From NCBI GenBank assembly GCA_014193115.1, contig BJHQ01000013.1, positions 1-64,000 of the forward strand: a DNA stretch of 64,000 nucleotides, given 5' to 3'. The translations under genes were made by a program, and so were the position numbers. Numbering within the stretch: position 1 is the stretch's first letter; each line of letters opens with the position of its first letter. This stretch comes from Planctomycetota bacterium (GTDB lineage: Bacteria; Planctomycetota; UBA11346). Of the stretch, positions 26,013 to 36,287 are shown piece after piece. The notes beneath the pieces were generated by a model. That model was not told the DNA's origin. It saw only the letters and a program-made list of their open reading frames with translations, and ran no database searches.

Positions 26013-27001
26013 CAGTCCATCCGCGCCAGCCGGGCCATGATCCGGTGGATCGGATAAAGAATGGCGATCAAGGCGCCGATCAGCGGCTGCGCGGCGCCGG
26101 CGATCAGCGCATCAAGCAGGATCATCCCACCCAATCCGGCACCCACGGTCCTGCCCGCGTCGGCGCGCTGGCCCGAGGCCACCGCCGTCGCCCAGGCCGG
26201 CAGCACCGCCGCCGCGAGGGCCGCGGCGAGCCCGACCACCGTCACCACCGCGAGCACTGCCAGCGGGGGGCCGAAGTCGCCTTCGAGCCACAGCCGGGGA
26301 ATCCAGCTGGCGGTGGCCAGCCGGGCCAAGGCCAGGGTCACGACCACGGCCAGCACTCCGCCGGCGGCGAGCAGCTCCCAGCGCTGGGCCGACCGGCTCT
26401 CCATCTCGCTGATCCAGGTCACGGCGAAAATCCAGCCGGCGAGAAGCAGAGCATGAGGCGGGATGCGCCAGTGGCCGCCAGCGGAGAGCGACCCGCTGGT
26501 CACGGTCACCGCGAGCAGGTCGGGGCCGAGGGCGAGCAAGGCGAAGACCGCATGGGCGCCGCGCACCGCCGCCATGGTCACGCTGCCCAGGATCGGCACC
26601 GGCTTGGCCACCAGATTGTAGAAAAAAGACAAGGCCAGGACCAGGCCGGCCAAGGGCAGGCCGAACCGGACCTGGGCGGCGCAGGCCAAAGCAGCAGCGG
26701 TGAGCAGGGTGCCGACCACCGCGGCCGGCGCCAAACCGATCCGGCCCGAGGGCAGCGGGCGCTCCGGGTGCAGTTCGCGATCACGGCCGGCATCGACGAT
26801 GTCGTTCCAGATCATGCCCGACAGGTACAAGCAGCAGCTGCTGAGCAGGATCCACCACGGTTCACCAGACAGCAGGCGCTGGGCCAGCCAGGCCGGATCG
26901 AGGGCACCATCGGCGTACAGTGCACTGGTCCCCGCCGCCGCCAGATTGGACAGGATCGTCACCAGGCCAGAGATCCGCAGGAGCCGCAGCCAGTCGCGCA
27001 T
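26012..27001 (-). CDS. UbiA-family prenyltransferase
   Basis: A 329-residue polytopic membrane protein with about eight hydrophobic helices. The first aspartate-rich motif NDIVDAGRDRELHPERPLPS (Mg-prenyl-diphosphate site) is clear near residue 66, and ALSFFYNLVAKPVPILGSV matches the next conserved loop. The second aspartate-rich motif is not evident: the equivalent region reads TWISEMESRSAQRW, so activity may differ from UbiA or MenA. Relatives in PVC bacteria act on quinones, haem or unknown acceptors. It is co-translated with thpR. Confidence 0.82.
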   Translation of the reverse strand: MRDWLRLLRISGLVTILSNLAAAGTSALYADGALDPAWLAQRLLSGEPWWILLSSCCLYLSGMIWNDIVDAGRDRELHPERPLPSGRIGLAPAAVVGTLLTAAALACAAQVRFGLPLAGLVLALSFFYNLVAKPVPILGSVTMAAVRGAHAVFALLALGPDLLAVTVTSGSLSAGGHWRIPPHALLLAGWIFAVTWISEMESRSAQRWELLAAGGVLAVVVTLALARLATASWIPRLWLEGDFGPPLAVLAVVTVVGLAAALAAAVLPAWATAVASGQRADAGRTVGAGLGGMILLDALIAGAAQPLIGALIAILYPIHRIMARLARMD

Positions 27002-27118
27002 GGCAAGGGACTAACGGCCGGCATCGACCAGGCCAGGGGTGGAAGCGGTTCCAGATGCGGTCCGGGCTGAAGCGCACGGCGGTCGTTGTACGGGCTGCAC
27101 GCTCCGGGCGGTCGCCAA

Positions 27119-27382
27119 GTTGTGGAACTGGCCGCACAGAGTGCGGCCCGGCTGTCTAGCCGCGCGTCCGCCGCCGTCCGTCGTGGAACTGGCCGCACAG
27201 AGTGCGGTGCTCCGGGTGGTCACAGCTCGGAGCGCCGCACTCCGTGCGGCCCGGCTGTCTAGCCGCGCGTCCGCCGCCGTCCGTCGTGGAACTGGCCGCA
27301 CAGAGTGCGGCGCTCCGGGTGGTCACAGCTCGGAGCGCCGCACTCCGTGCGGCCCGGCTGTCTAGCCGCGCGTCCGCCGCCG
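27119..27382. repeat. 103-bp tandem repeat reaching into the end of the hydrolase gene
   Basis: Two almost identical 103-bp units (27153-27255 and 27256-27358), a shortened copy before them (27119-27152, missing its centre) and a partial third (27359-27382). Each unit holds the hairpin GCCGCAC-TCC-GTGCGGC and its relative GCCGCACAGAGTGCGGC. The last partial copy contains the stop codon and final residues (RRRTRG) of the glycoside hydrolase, so the array looks like repeated duplication of that gene's 3' end. Together with 27002-27118 this is about 360 bp without a gene. Confidence 0.92.
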
Positions 27383-30300
27383 CATGAACGCGAAGAGGAA
27401 ACACCCGAGCAGCAGCGCCGGACCGGTGCCGCCACCGCAGGTCTTGGCCGGCGGTTCTCCAGTTGTCGCGGCCGGTGCTGGCAGATTCGGAGCCTTGGTC
27501 GCCAAGGCGGCGATCTCGGCGCTTGCCAGCTTCCGGCGATAAATCTCCGCCGATGCGACCGAACCCCGGAAGCTTCTGGCCGGATCGCCGGACGTCCCGC
27601 CGATAGTCAGGGGCGCGTCACCAGGCCAGATGCCGCGGATGGTCCCGGCGGCCACCTGGCGTCCGTCCAGCCACACGCTGGCCGAGGTGTCCTGCATGGC
27701 CACCGCCACGTGGTGCCAGCCGGCGGTGAGGACGCCGGTCGCGGCTTCGACGAAGGGACCGCTCTCGCTGCCGAGGAATTTCAGCTTGCCTTCCTGGTGC
27801 TGATACAACAGCTCCCAACCCGCTGGCGCATCCCAGGTCTCCTTTTTGCTCAGGATCACCTGATCCGGCTGGCTGCTCTGCGGGTCGCAGGCGATCCAGG
27901 CGCAGATCGTCGCCCGGCCCTCCCCGATCCTGATGTCGGCGGCGGCGCTGGTCGTCGGCGCGGCGAACAGGCGCAGATCGGCGGCATCGGCCACGGTCAC
28001 CGCCACCGGAAGAGCGGAACCTTCGAGACCGCCCAGGCCGAGGGATCCACGCAGCAGGATGCCATCGTGGCCATGGCCGCTGCGGTCGCCCAGCGCCGGC
28101 ATTGGATCGCCTGCCAACGGCGTGAATCGCCAGCGCGCAACCAGCCCGCTCTGGTCGTCCTGGCCTTCGCCGACGACCACGGCGAACTGGGCGGCGGCGC
28201 GCAGCTGACCGTCATCGGCGCTGACCCGCACCTGATAGGTACCCGGCTCGGAAAACAGCGCTTCGGTGACCGCCACGCCGGCGTCAGCGATGGCCGCTGT
28301 ACCTGGACCCGACGTCACGACCCACGCCACTCGCACCGCCGGGCCGGGCCGGCCATCATCGGCGATGGTCGCGGACAAGGCCCAGCGGGTCGGATCGCTG
28401 CTCATCGGCGCAGCGCTGGCGGTGATCACCGGCGCGAGATTGGCGGGATCGATGGGACGGCTGGTCGTCGCGTCGTCCCATCGCGCCGCCACCCGATTGC
28501 CGGAAGTGATCGCCTCGGCCCGCCAATGCAGTCCGACCGCACCGGTTGGGATCGTAATCACGGCCTGTCCAGAACCAGCGCTGCGCGCCGCGGTCAAGTC
28601 GCTGGTGGCGACTTCGCTGCCTGCGGCATCCACCGCCACCAACCGCAGTCGCCACGGAGCAGCTGGTTCGCGGCCCAGCCACACTGGTTCACGGGACAGG
28701 TTGGTTCCATCGTCATTGGTGAGCCCCTGGAACAGGAGCTGCACGGTCTGCGGTCCGGCAGTCGGCGCCGCCGGACGCTCCGCCGGCAGCACAGGCATGG
28801 CCAGCACCACCGGGCGCTCGGCGGTGGCCTGGGCGACGCCGGCCGGATCGAGCACTGTCACCCGGAGCGACGCCCGCCCGCCATGGGCCGTGGCCCGATA
28901 GCTTGGATCGCCGAGGTCCGGACCAGGGAGCGGCACAGTCAGGGTCCCGACCGGACCGCTGGTTGACGAACGTACCCGGCCATCGACCAGCAATTCGCCG
29001 CGGATGGTGGCTCCAACCACTCCATCGGCCGCGGCACTGATCACCGCGCCTGCGGGATCACCAGCACAAATCCGCAGCGGGCAGCCGGTGAACCAGATCC
29101 GCGGCGGCGCCTCGCCGGCGGGATGGACCCGCCAGATGGCGATCCCGTCGCCAGGGATGGTCGCGGTCGGTGGCCCATCGCCGGCCCGCGCGACCGGGTT
29201 GCCGGTCACCAGATCTTCGACCTGGCGGTTGTCGATCCGGCTGCTGGTGACGGTGACAGCGGCGCTCGATGAGGCAATATTTTGCAGAAAAATAAGCGCG
29301 GATCCGTCGTCCGAAAGCCACGTGTCGCGGACGATTTCGCCAGACCCAAGACCGCTGATGGTCAGGCTCGGGGCGATCCCGAGGTGGTCGATGACCGCCG
29401 CTGTGACGATGCTCCGGCGCAGATCATAGGCCGACAGCGGGGTCTCGGCAGTGCCGTTGAAATCCCCGATCGGCGCGGTGCAGATGGCGGTGCGTCCCAA
29501 TCCCTTTTGGTGCAGATGCAGCACCGGCGAGCCACCCGAGCTGAGCCGGGTCGAGCCGGCGCTGGCGGTCAAACCGGTCCAGTGTTTCCAGGCAGCGAAT
29601 CCCAGGTCGGGACCGCCCGGAGCGAGCCATGCCACCGGGGCGTCGATGCGCAGGGTCACCGGCGTGTAATTCCCGTTGAAATCCACGCCGCTCGAACCGG
29701 CCGGGACCGCCCAGCCCTCGAAGGCGACCGTGCCGGTGGCGGTCTCGAGGCCGAACAGCCGGCGCATGGCTTCGCTCCAACCCGGGACAGGCTTGCTGGA
29801 GGCGTCGAAGCGGCCGGGCAGATCGCCCTCGGCGAATAGATGGAGGCCACCTTCGACCAGCGCTTCCAGGCGGTCGCGGTGGGCCTGGGACAGCTGTTCA
29901 GCCCGGACCACCACCAGCGCCCGGGCACCGAGCACCTCGCCGGCAGCGATTTCGGCGTCGCCGACGATGCCCGGATGCAAGCCGGCGCGCTGGAACGCCG
30001 ACCACAGGTAGCCCAGTTCCTGGTTGACCCGGTTCCAGGTGGTGTCCTGGTCGCGGCTCCACCACACCGCCACATCCCGCGGCGCCGGGCGGGACCCGGC
30101 CACTTGGGCCGCGAAATCGACCTCGTCCATCCGCCGGAACGCAGCTGCGACTGCGGCCAGAGCCGGTTTCGGTTGGCGCTTCCAGCCGACCACGCCGAAT
30201 CCGGCTTCGCGGGCAAAAGGGAACGGCTGGGTCAGGAACTCATCGCGGTCATTCCAGTGGAACAGATGCACGCCGATGCCGCCGGCGGCCAGGGTCTCCC

Positions 30301-31474
30301 AGATCAGGCTGGGGATCACGGCTTCGGCCCGGGCCTGCGCTTCGGTGAACAGCACGTCGGTGGAGCTGACTCCGGTCTCGGTGACCAGGACCGGAAGCCC
30401 GACCTGGGCCCGGTGCTTGGCCATGCCATAGGCCAGCGAACGCAGCTCGGCCCCGCTCGCCACGAAGGGATAGTTGTTGATCGTCCAGAACCCGAGCGGC
30501 GCTCCGGCGGCGGCGCAGGCGGCGACGATGCCGGTGGGATCCTCGCCGGTGATATTGCAGTCGAATCCGCTGAAGATCCCGCCGACCTGGGCATAGGTCA
30601 GCAGGTGGTTGGGATCGGCGGTGCGGGCGGCGGCAGCGCCCGTGGCAAGGAACCGGCTGATCGACGCCCCGCGCCAGGCGAGCAGGTCGTACCAGCCGCT
30701 GCGCCGCATCGCGGCGTGGTCGGAGCGGTTGCGGGGATAGCCGGTGGCCATTGGCACATCGGGAAAATCCGGCCAGTCGGTGCCCCAGGTGCTGTTCAGC
30801 AGGTGGATTGATCCATAGCGCCCTCTGAGGAATTCCACCCACGAGGGCAGGCTGTAGGCGGCATCGAAGCCGACATAGCGCTTCTGCGGGAACAGGACCG
30901 GATCCTCCCACAGATCGTAATAGGCGAACTCGTTGCCGATGATCCAGGCCGTCACTTCGCGTGCATCGCGGTACCGACCGCATACGGCGGCGAGGAATCT
31001 GGCGTACAGGCTGCGGGCCTCCGGATGTTCGTAGTTGAGCAGGGCCGACGTGCCCTTGGTGCCAGCCACGGGATCGTGGTGGATCGCCAGCAGATCCGGG
31101 CGTTTGCGGACCACCCAGGCCGGAGCGTACTGATAGCCGATCAGCACCAGCAGGCGCAGGCGGTGGCGCCGGGCGGCGTCGATCAGGTAGTCGGCCCGCT
31201 TCCAGTCGTACACGCCATCGCCGATCTCGATGTCGCCCCAGGTCAGCTCGACCCGCAGCGAGTCGGCGCCATGGGCCGCCATCGCCGCGAAATCATCGTC
31301 GAGCTGGGAAAAGGTCTGGTCGGCGAAGACGAAGCGGTTCCAGGTCTGATAGGCGAATCCGCGGGGGATCCAGGTGGCGTCGGTGGTCGGATCGACCAGG
31401 TAGCCGTCGCGCACGGTCACGAAATCGGCCGCGATGAGCAGCGCCGCGCACCACCAGAGAAGCAGGCATCGCAT
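27362..31474 (-). CDS. Large secreted glycoside hydrolase (GH-A clan, GH42-like) with LamG-like domain
   Basis: A 1370-residue exported enzyme. Signal peptide MRCLLLWWCAALLIAADF sets the start at 31474. Residues about 20-430 form a TIM barrel with acid/base ITAWIIGNE-type Glu (TAWIIGNEFAYYD) and nucleophile Glu in VLVTETGVSS, as in GH42/GH5-like enzymes. A glutamine-amidotransferase-like beta-galactosidase trimerisation region follows (GARALVVVRAEQLSQAHR). The C-terminal third has Ig-like segments and a LamG/concanavalin-like fold (GRATICAWIACDP, GWHHVAVAMQDTSASVWLDG). The tail CGGGTGPALLLGCFLFAFMR plus RRTRG looks like a Cys-Gly/TM/Arg sorting signal. It probably degrades external polysaccharide; the substrate is unknown. 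Confidence 0.85.
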   Translation of the reverse strand: MRCLLLWWCAALLIAADFVTVRDGYLVDPTTDATWIPRGFAYQTWNRFVFADQTFSQLDDDFAAMAAHGADSLRVELTWGDIEIGDGVYDWKRADYLIDAARRHRLRLLVLIGYQYAPAWVVRKRPDLLAIHHDPVAGTKGTSALLNYEHPEARSLYARFLAAVCGRYRDAREVTAWIIGNEFAYYDLWEDPVLFPQKRYVGFDAAYSLPSWVEFLRGRYGSIHLLNSTWGTDWPDFPDVPMATGYPRNRSDHAAMRRSGWYDLLAWRGASISRFLATGAAAARTADPNHLLTYAQVGGIFSGFDCNITGEDPTGIVAACAAAGAPLGFWTINNYPFVASGAELRSLAYGMAKHRAQVGLPVLVTETGVSSTDVLFTEAQARAEAVIPSLIWETLAAGGIGVHLFHWNDRDEFLTQPFPFAREAGFGVVGWKRQPKPALAAVAAAFRRMDEVDFAAQVAGSRPAPRDVAVWWSRDQDTTWNRVNQELGYLWSAFQRAGLHPGIVGDAEIAAGEVLGARALVVVRAEQLSQAHRDRLEALVEGGLHLFAEGDLPGRFDASSKPVPGWSEAMRRLFGLETATGTVAFEGWAVPAGSSGVDFNGNYTPVTLRIDAPVAWLAPGGPDLGFAAWKHWTGLTASAGSTRLSSGGSPVLHLHQKGLGRTAICTAPIGDFNGTAETPLSAYDLRRSIVTAAVIDHLGIAPSLTISGLGSGEIVRDTWLSDDGSALIFLQNIASSSAAVTVTSSRIDNRQVEDLVTGNPVARAGDGPPTATIPGDGIAIWRVHPAGEAPPRIWFTGCPLRICAGDPAGAVISAAADGVVGATIRGELLVDGRVRSSTSGPVGTLTVPLPGPDLGDPSYRATAHGGRASLRVTVLDPAGVAQATAERPVVLAMPVLPAERPAAPTAGPQTVQLLFQGLTNDDGTNLSREPVWLGREPAAPWRLRLVAVDAAGSEVATSDLTAARSAGSGQAVITIPTGAVGLHWRAEAITSGNRVAARWDDATTSRPIDPANLAPVITASAAPMSSDPTRWALSATIADDGRPGPAVRVAWVVTSGPGTAAIADAGVAVTEALFSEPGTYQVRVSADDGQLRAAAQFAVVVGEGQDDQSGLVARWRFTPLAGDPMPALGDRSGHGHDGILLRGSLGLGGLEGSALPVAVTVADAADLRLFAAPTTSAAADIRIGEGRATICAWIACDPQSSQPDQVILSKKETWDAPAGWELLYQHQEGKLKFLGSESGPFVEAATGVLTAGWHHVAVAMQDTSASVWLDGRQVAAGTIRGIWPGDAPLTIGGTSGDPARSFRGSVASAEIYRRKLASAEIAALATKAPNLPAPAATTGEPPAKTCGGGTGPALLLGCFLFAFMRRRTRG

Positions 31475-31822
31475 GGGGAACAGTATGGAACCGGAGCGGC
31501 GCCCGGGCCAGTCCAGGTTCACGCCTCAGGGCCAGCGCAGGAAGACCCGCTGGTCCAGCAGGCTGCGGTGACCCGGGCCAGTCCCCAACCGCAGCGCTCA
31601 GACGACCGCTGGTTCCACCTCCTCCGGGCAGCGCAGGCTGTACCGGGATCCTGCCTGTGGATCGCTGTTCGCCCAGGTCACCGATGCGGTATGGGTGGCC
31701 AGCACCTTGACTGGTGCAGCCGAATAGCTTGGAGCAGGCGTCGGCACACTGTTTCAATGTCGTGGGATCACTGGATGGTTCAGGATTGCCGAGCGAAGGA
31801 TCCGCCATTATCAGCAACCGTC
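31475..31822. other. Divergent intergenic region between two glycoside hydrolase genes
   Basis: About 350 bp separating divergent starts. It contains a short direct repeat, CCCGGGCCAGTCC, at about 31503 and 31572, and no convincing gene on either strand. Promoters for both hydrolases should lie here, but I cannot define them. Confidence 0.5.
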
Positions 31823-33247
31823 ATGTCCACCGTCAATGTACGCGACCTCGGGGCACTGGGCGACGACCAGACTGACAACACCACCGCCATCCAGCAGGCG
31901 CTCGATCGCGCGGCAGGTCAATCGGCGACGGTGCTGGTGCCACCGGGGCGGTACCATTCCGGCACCTTGTTCGTGCGCAGCGACACGACCCTGGAACTGT
32001 CCGCCGGGGCGACTCTGGTCGGGCCGACGCGGTGGGATCAGTTCATCCCCGTGGTGAATCCGAATCCGGAAGCGGAGTGGGAACGCGTGCGCCGGCACTT
32101 CATCGTCGTGCAGGATGCAGATCGCGTGACGATTCGCGGACGCGGTACTATCGACGGTCAAGGCTGGCACTGGTGCGAGGCAGGGGCGACGCCGGGGTCG
32201 TGGCATCGGGGCAAGGATCCGCGTCCTGACGTGATGGTGGCGGTGATCCGGTCGCGCGACGTGGTGATCGAGGGCGTGCGCCTGACGGATCCCCCGAACT
32301 GGAACCTCGATCTGTTCTGCAGCGACCGGGTGCGGGTGCACGGGGTGACCATCGCCTCGGATCCGCGCCTGCCCAACAATGATGGCATCGACATTAGTGG
32401 TTCCAGCGACGTGATCATCAGCGACTGCCAGATCCACGTCGGCGATGACGGCATCGTGCTCAACGGCCGCGGCCGGCCGGTGCGTCGCGTCGCGGTGAGC
32501 AACTGCGTGATCTCCAGCGAATGCGCGGCGCTGAAGGTCGGCTGGGAATGGACCCGCAACGACATCCGCCAGATCGCGTTCGCGAACTGCATCCTGTCTG
32601 GCTGCAACCGCGGCCTGGCCTGCTATTCGTGCAACGGGTCAGTGATCGAGGACGTGGTCGCCGCGAATATCGTTATGGATTCCAATGCGCCGATCATGTT
32701 CGCCCGGCCCATCCACCTCGACCTGCGACGTGGCCGCGACACCGGCCGCTTCGGCGCCATCCGCCGCATCCAGGTGTCGAACCTGGTCGCCCGCACCCAG
32801 GGCCGCATCCTGCTGACCTGCGAAGACGGCGGCACGTTGGAGGACATCACCCTGCGCGATATCAGCCTAGCGTATCCGTATCTGGAAGACGCCGAACCGA
32901 TCGCGGAGGAGAACCGCTCGTCTCAGTTCTCGAATGCCAACCGCGCCGCACGCCGTGCCCGCGCCGCCGTGGTCGCCGAGCACGTGCACGGCCTGTCGGT
33001 CGACAACCTGCGCCTGGGCTGGCCCGGGGACGAAGTTCCCGCCGACTGGCAGATCCCGGCGAAGCGGGAAAATGGCGGCACCCGCATCTTCCGCCCCGAC
33101 TACACCCAGCCGCGTCCATGCACCTTCAACGCGCTGTGGGGCCGGAATGTGCAGGGCTGGTGGCGGTCGCCGGCGGCGCAGGCGTCAGAGACAGATACAG
33201 CGCGGTTCGACCTCGACCCGGCGAGCCGGGTGCAGATCAGCGAATAG
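31823..33247 (+). CDS. GH28-like (polygalacturonase-type) parallel beta-helix enzyme
   Basis: A 474-residue right-handed beta-helix protein. It opens with the pectate-lyase-superfamily start VNVRDLGALGDDQTDNTTAI and VLVPPGRYHSGTLFVRS. Motifs corresponding to the GH28 active site are LPNNDGIDISGS (for NTD) and IHVGDDGIVLN (for the Asp pair); the GHG and RIK motifs of pectinases are not present in canonical form (KVGWEWTRND instead). This suggests a GH28 relative with different substrate, or an epimerase/lyase. No signal peptide is visible from ATG 31823, so it may act inside the cell on imported oligosaccharides. Divergent from the large hydrolase. Confidence 0.82.
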   Translation: MSTVNVRDLGALGDDQTDNTTAIQQALDRAAGQSATVLVPPGRYHSGTLFVRSDTTLELSAGATLVGPTRWDQFIPVVNPNPEAEWERVRRHFIVVQDADRVTIRGRGTIDGQGWHWCEAGATPGSWHRGKDPRPDVMVAVIRSRDVVIEGVRLTDPPNWNLDLFCSDRVRVHGVTIASDPRLPNNDGIDISGSSDVIISDCQIHVGDDGIVLNGRGRPVRRVAVSNCVISSECAALKVGWEWTRNDIRQIAFANCILSGCNRGLACYSCNGSVIEDVVAANIVMDSNAPIMFARPIHLDLRRGRDTGRFGAIRRIQVSNLVARTQGRILLTCEDGGTLEDITLRDISLAYPYLEDAEPIAEENRSSQFSNANRAARRARAAVVAEHVHGLSVDNLRLGWPGDEVPADWQIPAKRENGGTRIFRPDYTQPRPCTFNALWGRNVQGWWRSPAAQASETDTARFDLDPASRVQISE

Positions 33248-33348
33248 CCGAGACCATTTGCCGCCAAGACCCGCCATTTCCACGCGGGCAGCGGGATCTA
33301 CCGTCCAAGGCCATGACCGACCCTCGTCTTCCCCCGTGCCGACGAGAT

Positions 33349-33406
33349 GGTCGGTGAGCGGATCGACCAGGTAGCCGTCGTGCACCGTCACGGAATCGGC
33401 GGCTCG
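33349..33406 (-). pseudogene. Fragment of a second copy of the large glycoside hydrolase N-terminus
   Basis: On the minus strand this stretch encodes AADSVTVHDGYLVDPLTD, almost the same as AADFVTVRDGYLVDPTTD just after the signal peptide of the hydrolase at 27362-31474. The DNA is nearly identical over about 50 bp, with a 21-bp perfect core. Downstream the similarity stops at once. It is best read as a remnant of a paralogous gene whose body was lost. Confidence 0.65.
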
Positions 33407-33521
33407 CGCCGGGCGTGTGCGCCGAACGTAGCCCACGCCTGGTCGCGTCGGTGAAGCGACAGACTTGACCGCGGGCCGTTGCCTGGCCTATGGTGGATGT
33501 CCAACGCCTGGAATGCCCTGC

Positions 33522-36218
33522 ATGGCCCGCCACCTCGTCATCGTCGAATCGCCCGCCAAGGCCAAGACCATCAACAAGTACCTCGGTCGCGACTACCTGG
33601 TCAAATCCAGCTATGGCCACATCCGCGACCTGCCGAGCAGCGGCGAAGAGACTGAAGAGGCCGAAAAACCCGTTGCCGGTGAAGCCAAGGCAGCCAAGGC
33701 CACCCGGGTCAAAGCGACCCCCGAAGAAAAGGCGGCCAAGGCCCACACCGCCCTGATCCGCCGGATGGGCGTCGATCCCGAGCATGGCTGGGAGGCCCGC
33801 TACGAGATCAGCCCGGACAAGCAGAAGGTCGTCAAAGAGCTGCGCGAGGCTGCGGCCAAGGCCGATGCGGTCTGGCTGGCGAGCGACTTGGATCGCGAGG
33901 GAGAGGCCATCGCCTGGCATCTGAAGGAAGTCATCGGCGGTCCAGATGAACGCTTCCACCGGGTGGTGTTCAACGAGATCACCAAGACCGCGATCCAGGA
34001 GGCCTTCGCCAAGCCCGGCCAGGTCAACACCGACCGGGTCAACGCCCAGCAGGCGCGGCGGTTCCTCGACCGGGTGGTGGGCTATCAGGTTTCGCCGCTG
34101 CTCTGGCAAAAGGTCGCCCGCGGCCTGTCCGCCGGCCGGGTGCAATCGGTGGCGGTGCGCCTGATCGTCGAACGGGAACGCGAGATCCGCGCTTTCATCC
34201 CCGAAGAATACTGGGAGATCCACGCCGACCTGAACGCAGCCCAGGGCGCCCAGCGGGCGGCGCCGGCGGCGCTGCGCGCCCAGGTGACGCGCCAGGCGGG
34301 CAAGCCGTTCTCGCCGGTCAACCAGGCCCAGGCCGACGCGGCGCTGGCGATCCTGAATCCGGCGTCCTATGTCGTCGCCGAGCGCGAGGACAAACCCCAG
34401 CGGGCGTGGCCGTATCCGCCGTTCATCACCGCCACCTTGCAGGCGGCGGCCTCGGTGCGGCTCGGCTTCTCGGTCAAGAAGACCATGACCCTGGCCCAGC
34501 GCCTGTATGAGGCCGGCCACATCACCTACATGCGTACCGACAGCACGAATCTGTCGAAGGACGCCATCGGCGCGGTGCGCAGCTATATCAGTGGGCGCTG
34601 GGGTGAGCGCTGGCTGCCCGAATCGCCGCGGTTCTATGCCGCCGAAGCCGGCGCCCAGGAGGCCCACGAGGCGATCCGCCCGACCGACGTGCGGGTCGAA
34701 GCCGACAGCCTCGACGCCGAGCGCGACGCGGTGCGGCTCTATGATCTGATCTGGCGCCAGTTCGTCGCCTGTCAGATGCCGCCAGCAGAGTTCGATACCT
34801 CGGTCATCACCGTCAAAGCCGCGGATTTCGATCTGACCGCCCGGGGCCGGGTGCTGCGCTTCGCCGGTTGGCAGACCGTGCTGCCGCCGGCCAAGCAGGA
34901 GGATGTCGAGCTGCCCCAGGTCGCGGTGGGCGAGGTGCTGAAGCTCGAAAAACTCGATCCAACCCAGCATTTCACCAAGCCGCCGGCCCGTTTCAGCGAG
35001 GCTTCGCTGGTCAAGGAACTCAAGAAGAGCGGTATCGGCCGGCCGTCGACCTATGCCTCGATCATCTCGACGATCCAGGAACGCGGCTATGTGCGGCTGG
35101 AGAACCGCCGGTTCTATGCGGAAAAAATCGGCGACATCGTGACCAGCCGGCTGATCGACGCCTTCCCCGATCTGATGGACTATCATTTCACCGCGGATCT
35201 TGAGGAAGACCTCGACGAGATCGCCACCGCGAAAGAGGACTACAAGACCGTTCTCGATCGATTCTACAAGGATTTCAAAGGGAAATTGGCCGAGGCCGGC
35301 GACCACATGCGCGCCAATCCGCCAGTCGAGCTGCCCGGCATCCCGTGCCAGACCTGCGGCCGGCCGATGGCGGTGCGCACCGCCCGGACCGGGGTGTTCC
35401 TGTCGTGCACCGGCTACGCCCTGCCGCCCAAGGAACGCTGCAAGGCGACCCGCAACCTGGTGCGCGGCGACGAGGCCGAAGCGGTCCGCGAGGTCAAGGA
35501 CGAATCCGACGACGAGAGCTCCAGCGAAGCCGACGCCCGCCACCTGCGCAGCCACCACCGCTGCCCGATCTGCGCCACCGCGATGGACGCCTGGCTGGTC
35601 GACGAGACCCGCAAACTGCACGTCTGCGGCAATAATCCCGAATGTCCCGGCACCGTGGTCGAGACCGGCAAATTCAAGCTGAAGGGCTATGAAGGCCCGG
35701 TCATCCCCTGCGACCGCTGCGGCAAGACCATGCAGCTCAAGCAGGGCCGGTTCGGCAAGTATTTCGGCTGCACCGGCTATCCGGAGTGCAAGAACACCCG
35801 CAAATTGCTGCGTAATGGCCAGCCAGCCCCGCCCAAGATGGACGCGGTGCCGATGCCCGAGCTGCCCTGCGCCAAAGGCGGGCATTTCGTCCTGCGCGAC
35901 GGCATGCTCGGGCTGTTCCTGGCCGCGAACTTGTACCCCAAGGTCCGAGAAACCCGGGCGCCCCAGGTCGCCGACCTCGCCCGGCACAAGGACCAGATCG
36001 ATCCCAAGTACCATTACCTGGCCGAGGCGCCGGCCACGGATCCGTCTGGGAATCCGGTGGTGGTGCGCTTCGCACGGCAGAGCCGCGAGCATTACCTGGC
36101 CGGCGAAAAGGACGGCGAAGCCAGCGGTTGGGCCGCCTTCTGGCAAGGCGGGAAATGGGTCGAGAAGCAGCCCGAAGCCGAAAAGCCCCGGGGACGCAGG
36201 GCGAAAGCCGCGAAATGA
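33522..36218 (+). CDS. topA: DNA topoisomerase I
   Basis: An 898-residue type IA topoisomerase that relaxes negative supercoils by a transient 5'-phosphotyrosine. The Toprim domain starts [20 protein letters not shown], with [17 protein letters not shown] carrying the metal-binding acidic residues. The catalytic Tyr is Y336 in ITYMRTDST, and [14 protein letters not shown] is the conserved helix motif. Three C-terminal four-cysteine zinc fingers follow (starting CQTCGRP, CPICATA and CDRCGKT). The [18 protein letters not shown] stretch resembles the E. coli-type C-terminus. A Lys/Ala-rich insert sits inside Toprim at about 40-80. I use the second ATG because [11 protein letters not shown] is the conserved start. 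Confidence 0.97.
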   Translation: MARHLVIVESPAKAKTINKYLGRDYLVKSSYGHIRDLPSSGEETEEAEKPVAGEAKAAKATRVKATPEEKAAKAHTALIRRMGVDPEHGWEARYEISPDKQKVVKELREAAAKADAVWLASDLDREGEAIAWHLKEVIGGPDERFHRVVFNEITKTAIQEAFAKPGQVNTDRVNAQQARRFLDRVVGYQVSPLLWQKVARGLSAGRVQSVAVRLIVEREREIRAFIPEEYWEIHADLNAAQGAQRAAPAALRAQVTRQAGKPFSPVNQAQADAALAILNPASYVVAEREDKPQRAWPYPPFITATLQAAASVRLGFSVKKTMTLAQRLYEAGHITYMRTDSTNLSKDAIGAVRSYISGRWGERWLPESPRFYAAEAGAQEAHEAIRPTDVRVEADSLDAERDAVRLYDLIWRQFVACQMPPAEFDTSVITVKAADFDLTARGRVLRFAGWQTVLPPAKQEDVELPQVAVGEVLKLEKLDPTQHFTKPPARFSEASLVKELKKSGIGRPSTYASIISTIQERGYVRLENRRFYAEKIGDIVTSRLIDAFPDLMDYHFTADLEEDLDEIATAKEDYKTVLDRFYKDFKGKLAEAGDHMRANPPVELPGIPCQTCGRPMAVRTARTGVFLSCTGYALPPKERCKATRNLVRGDEAEAVREVKDESDDESSSEADARHLRSHHRCPICATAMDAWLVDETRKLHVCGNNPECPGTVVETGKFKLKGYEGPVIPCDRCGKTMQLKQGRFGKYFGCTGYPECKNTRKLLRNGQPAPPKMDAVPMPELPCAKGGHFVLRDGMLGLFLAANLYPKVRETRAPQVADLARHKDQIDPKYHYLAEAPATDPSGNPVVVRFARQSREHYLAGEKDGEASGWAAFWQGGKWVEKQPEAEKPRGRRAKAAK

Positions 36219-36287
36219 GCCGGAGCGCGGCGAGCCAGGGCGATTGCGGCGAAGCGTGGCGCCCTGCGTCGCCGTCCGGCGGCTGAC

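Noticed and set aside
27305-28966. Long plus-strand frames opposite the large glycoside hydrolase, passing through the tandem repeats
   Set aside because: They are shadows of a G+C-rich gene; composition is Arg/Gly/Gln-rich without any recognisable domain.
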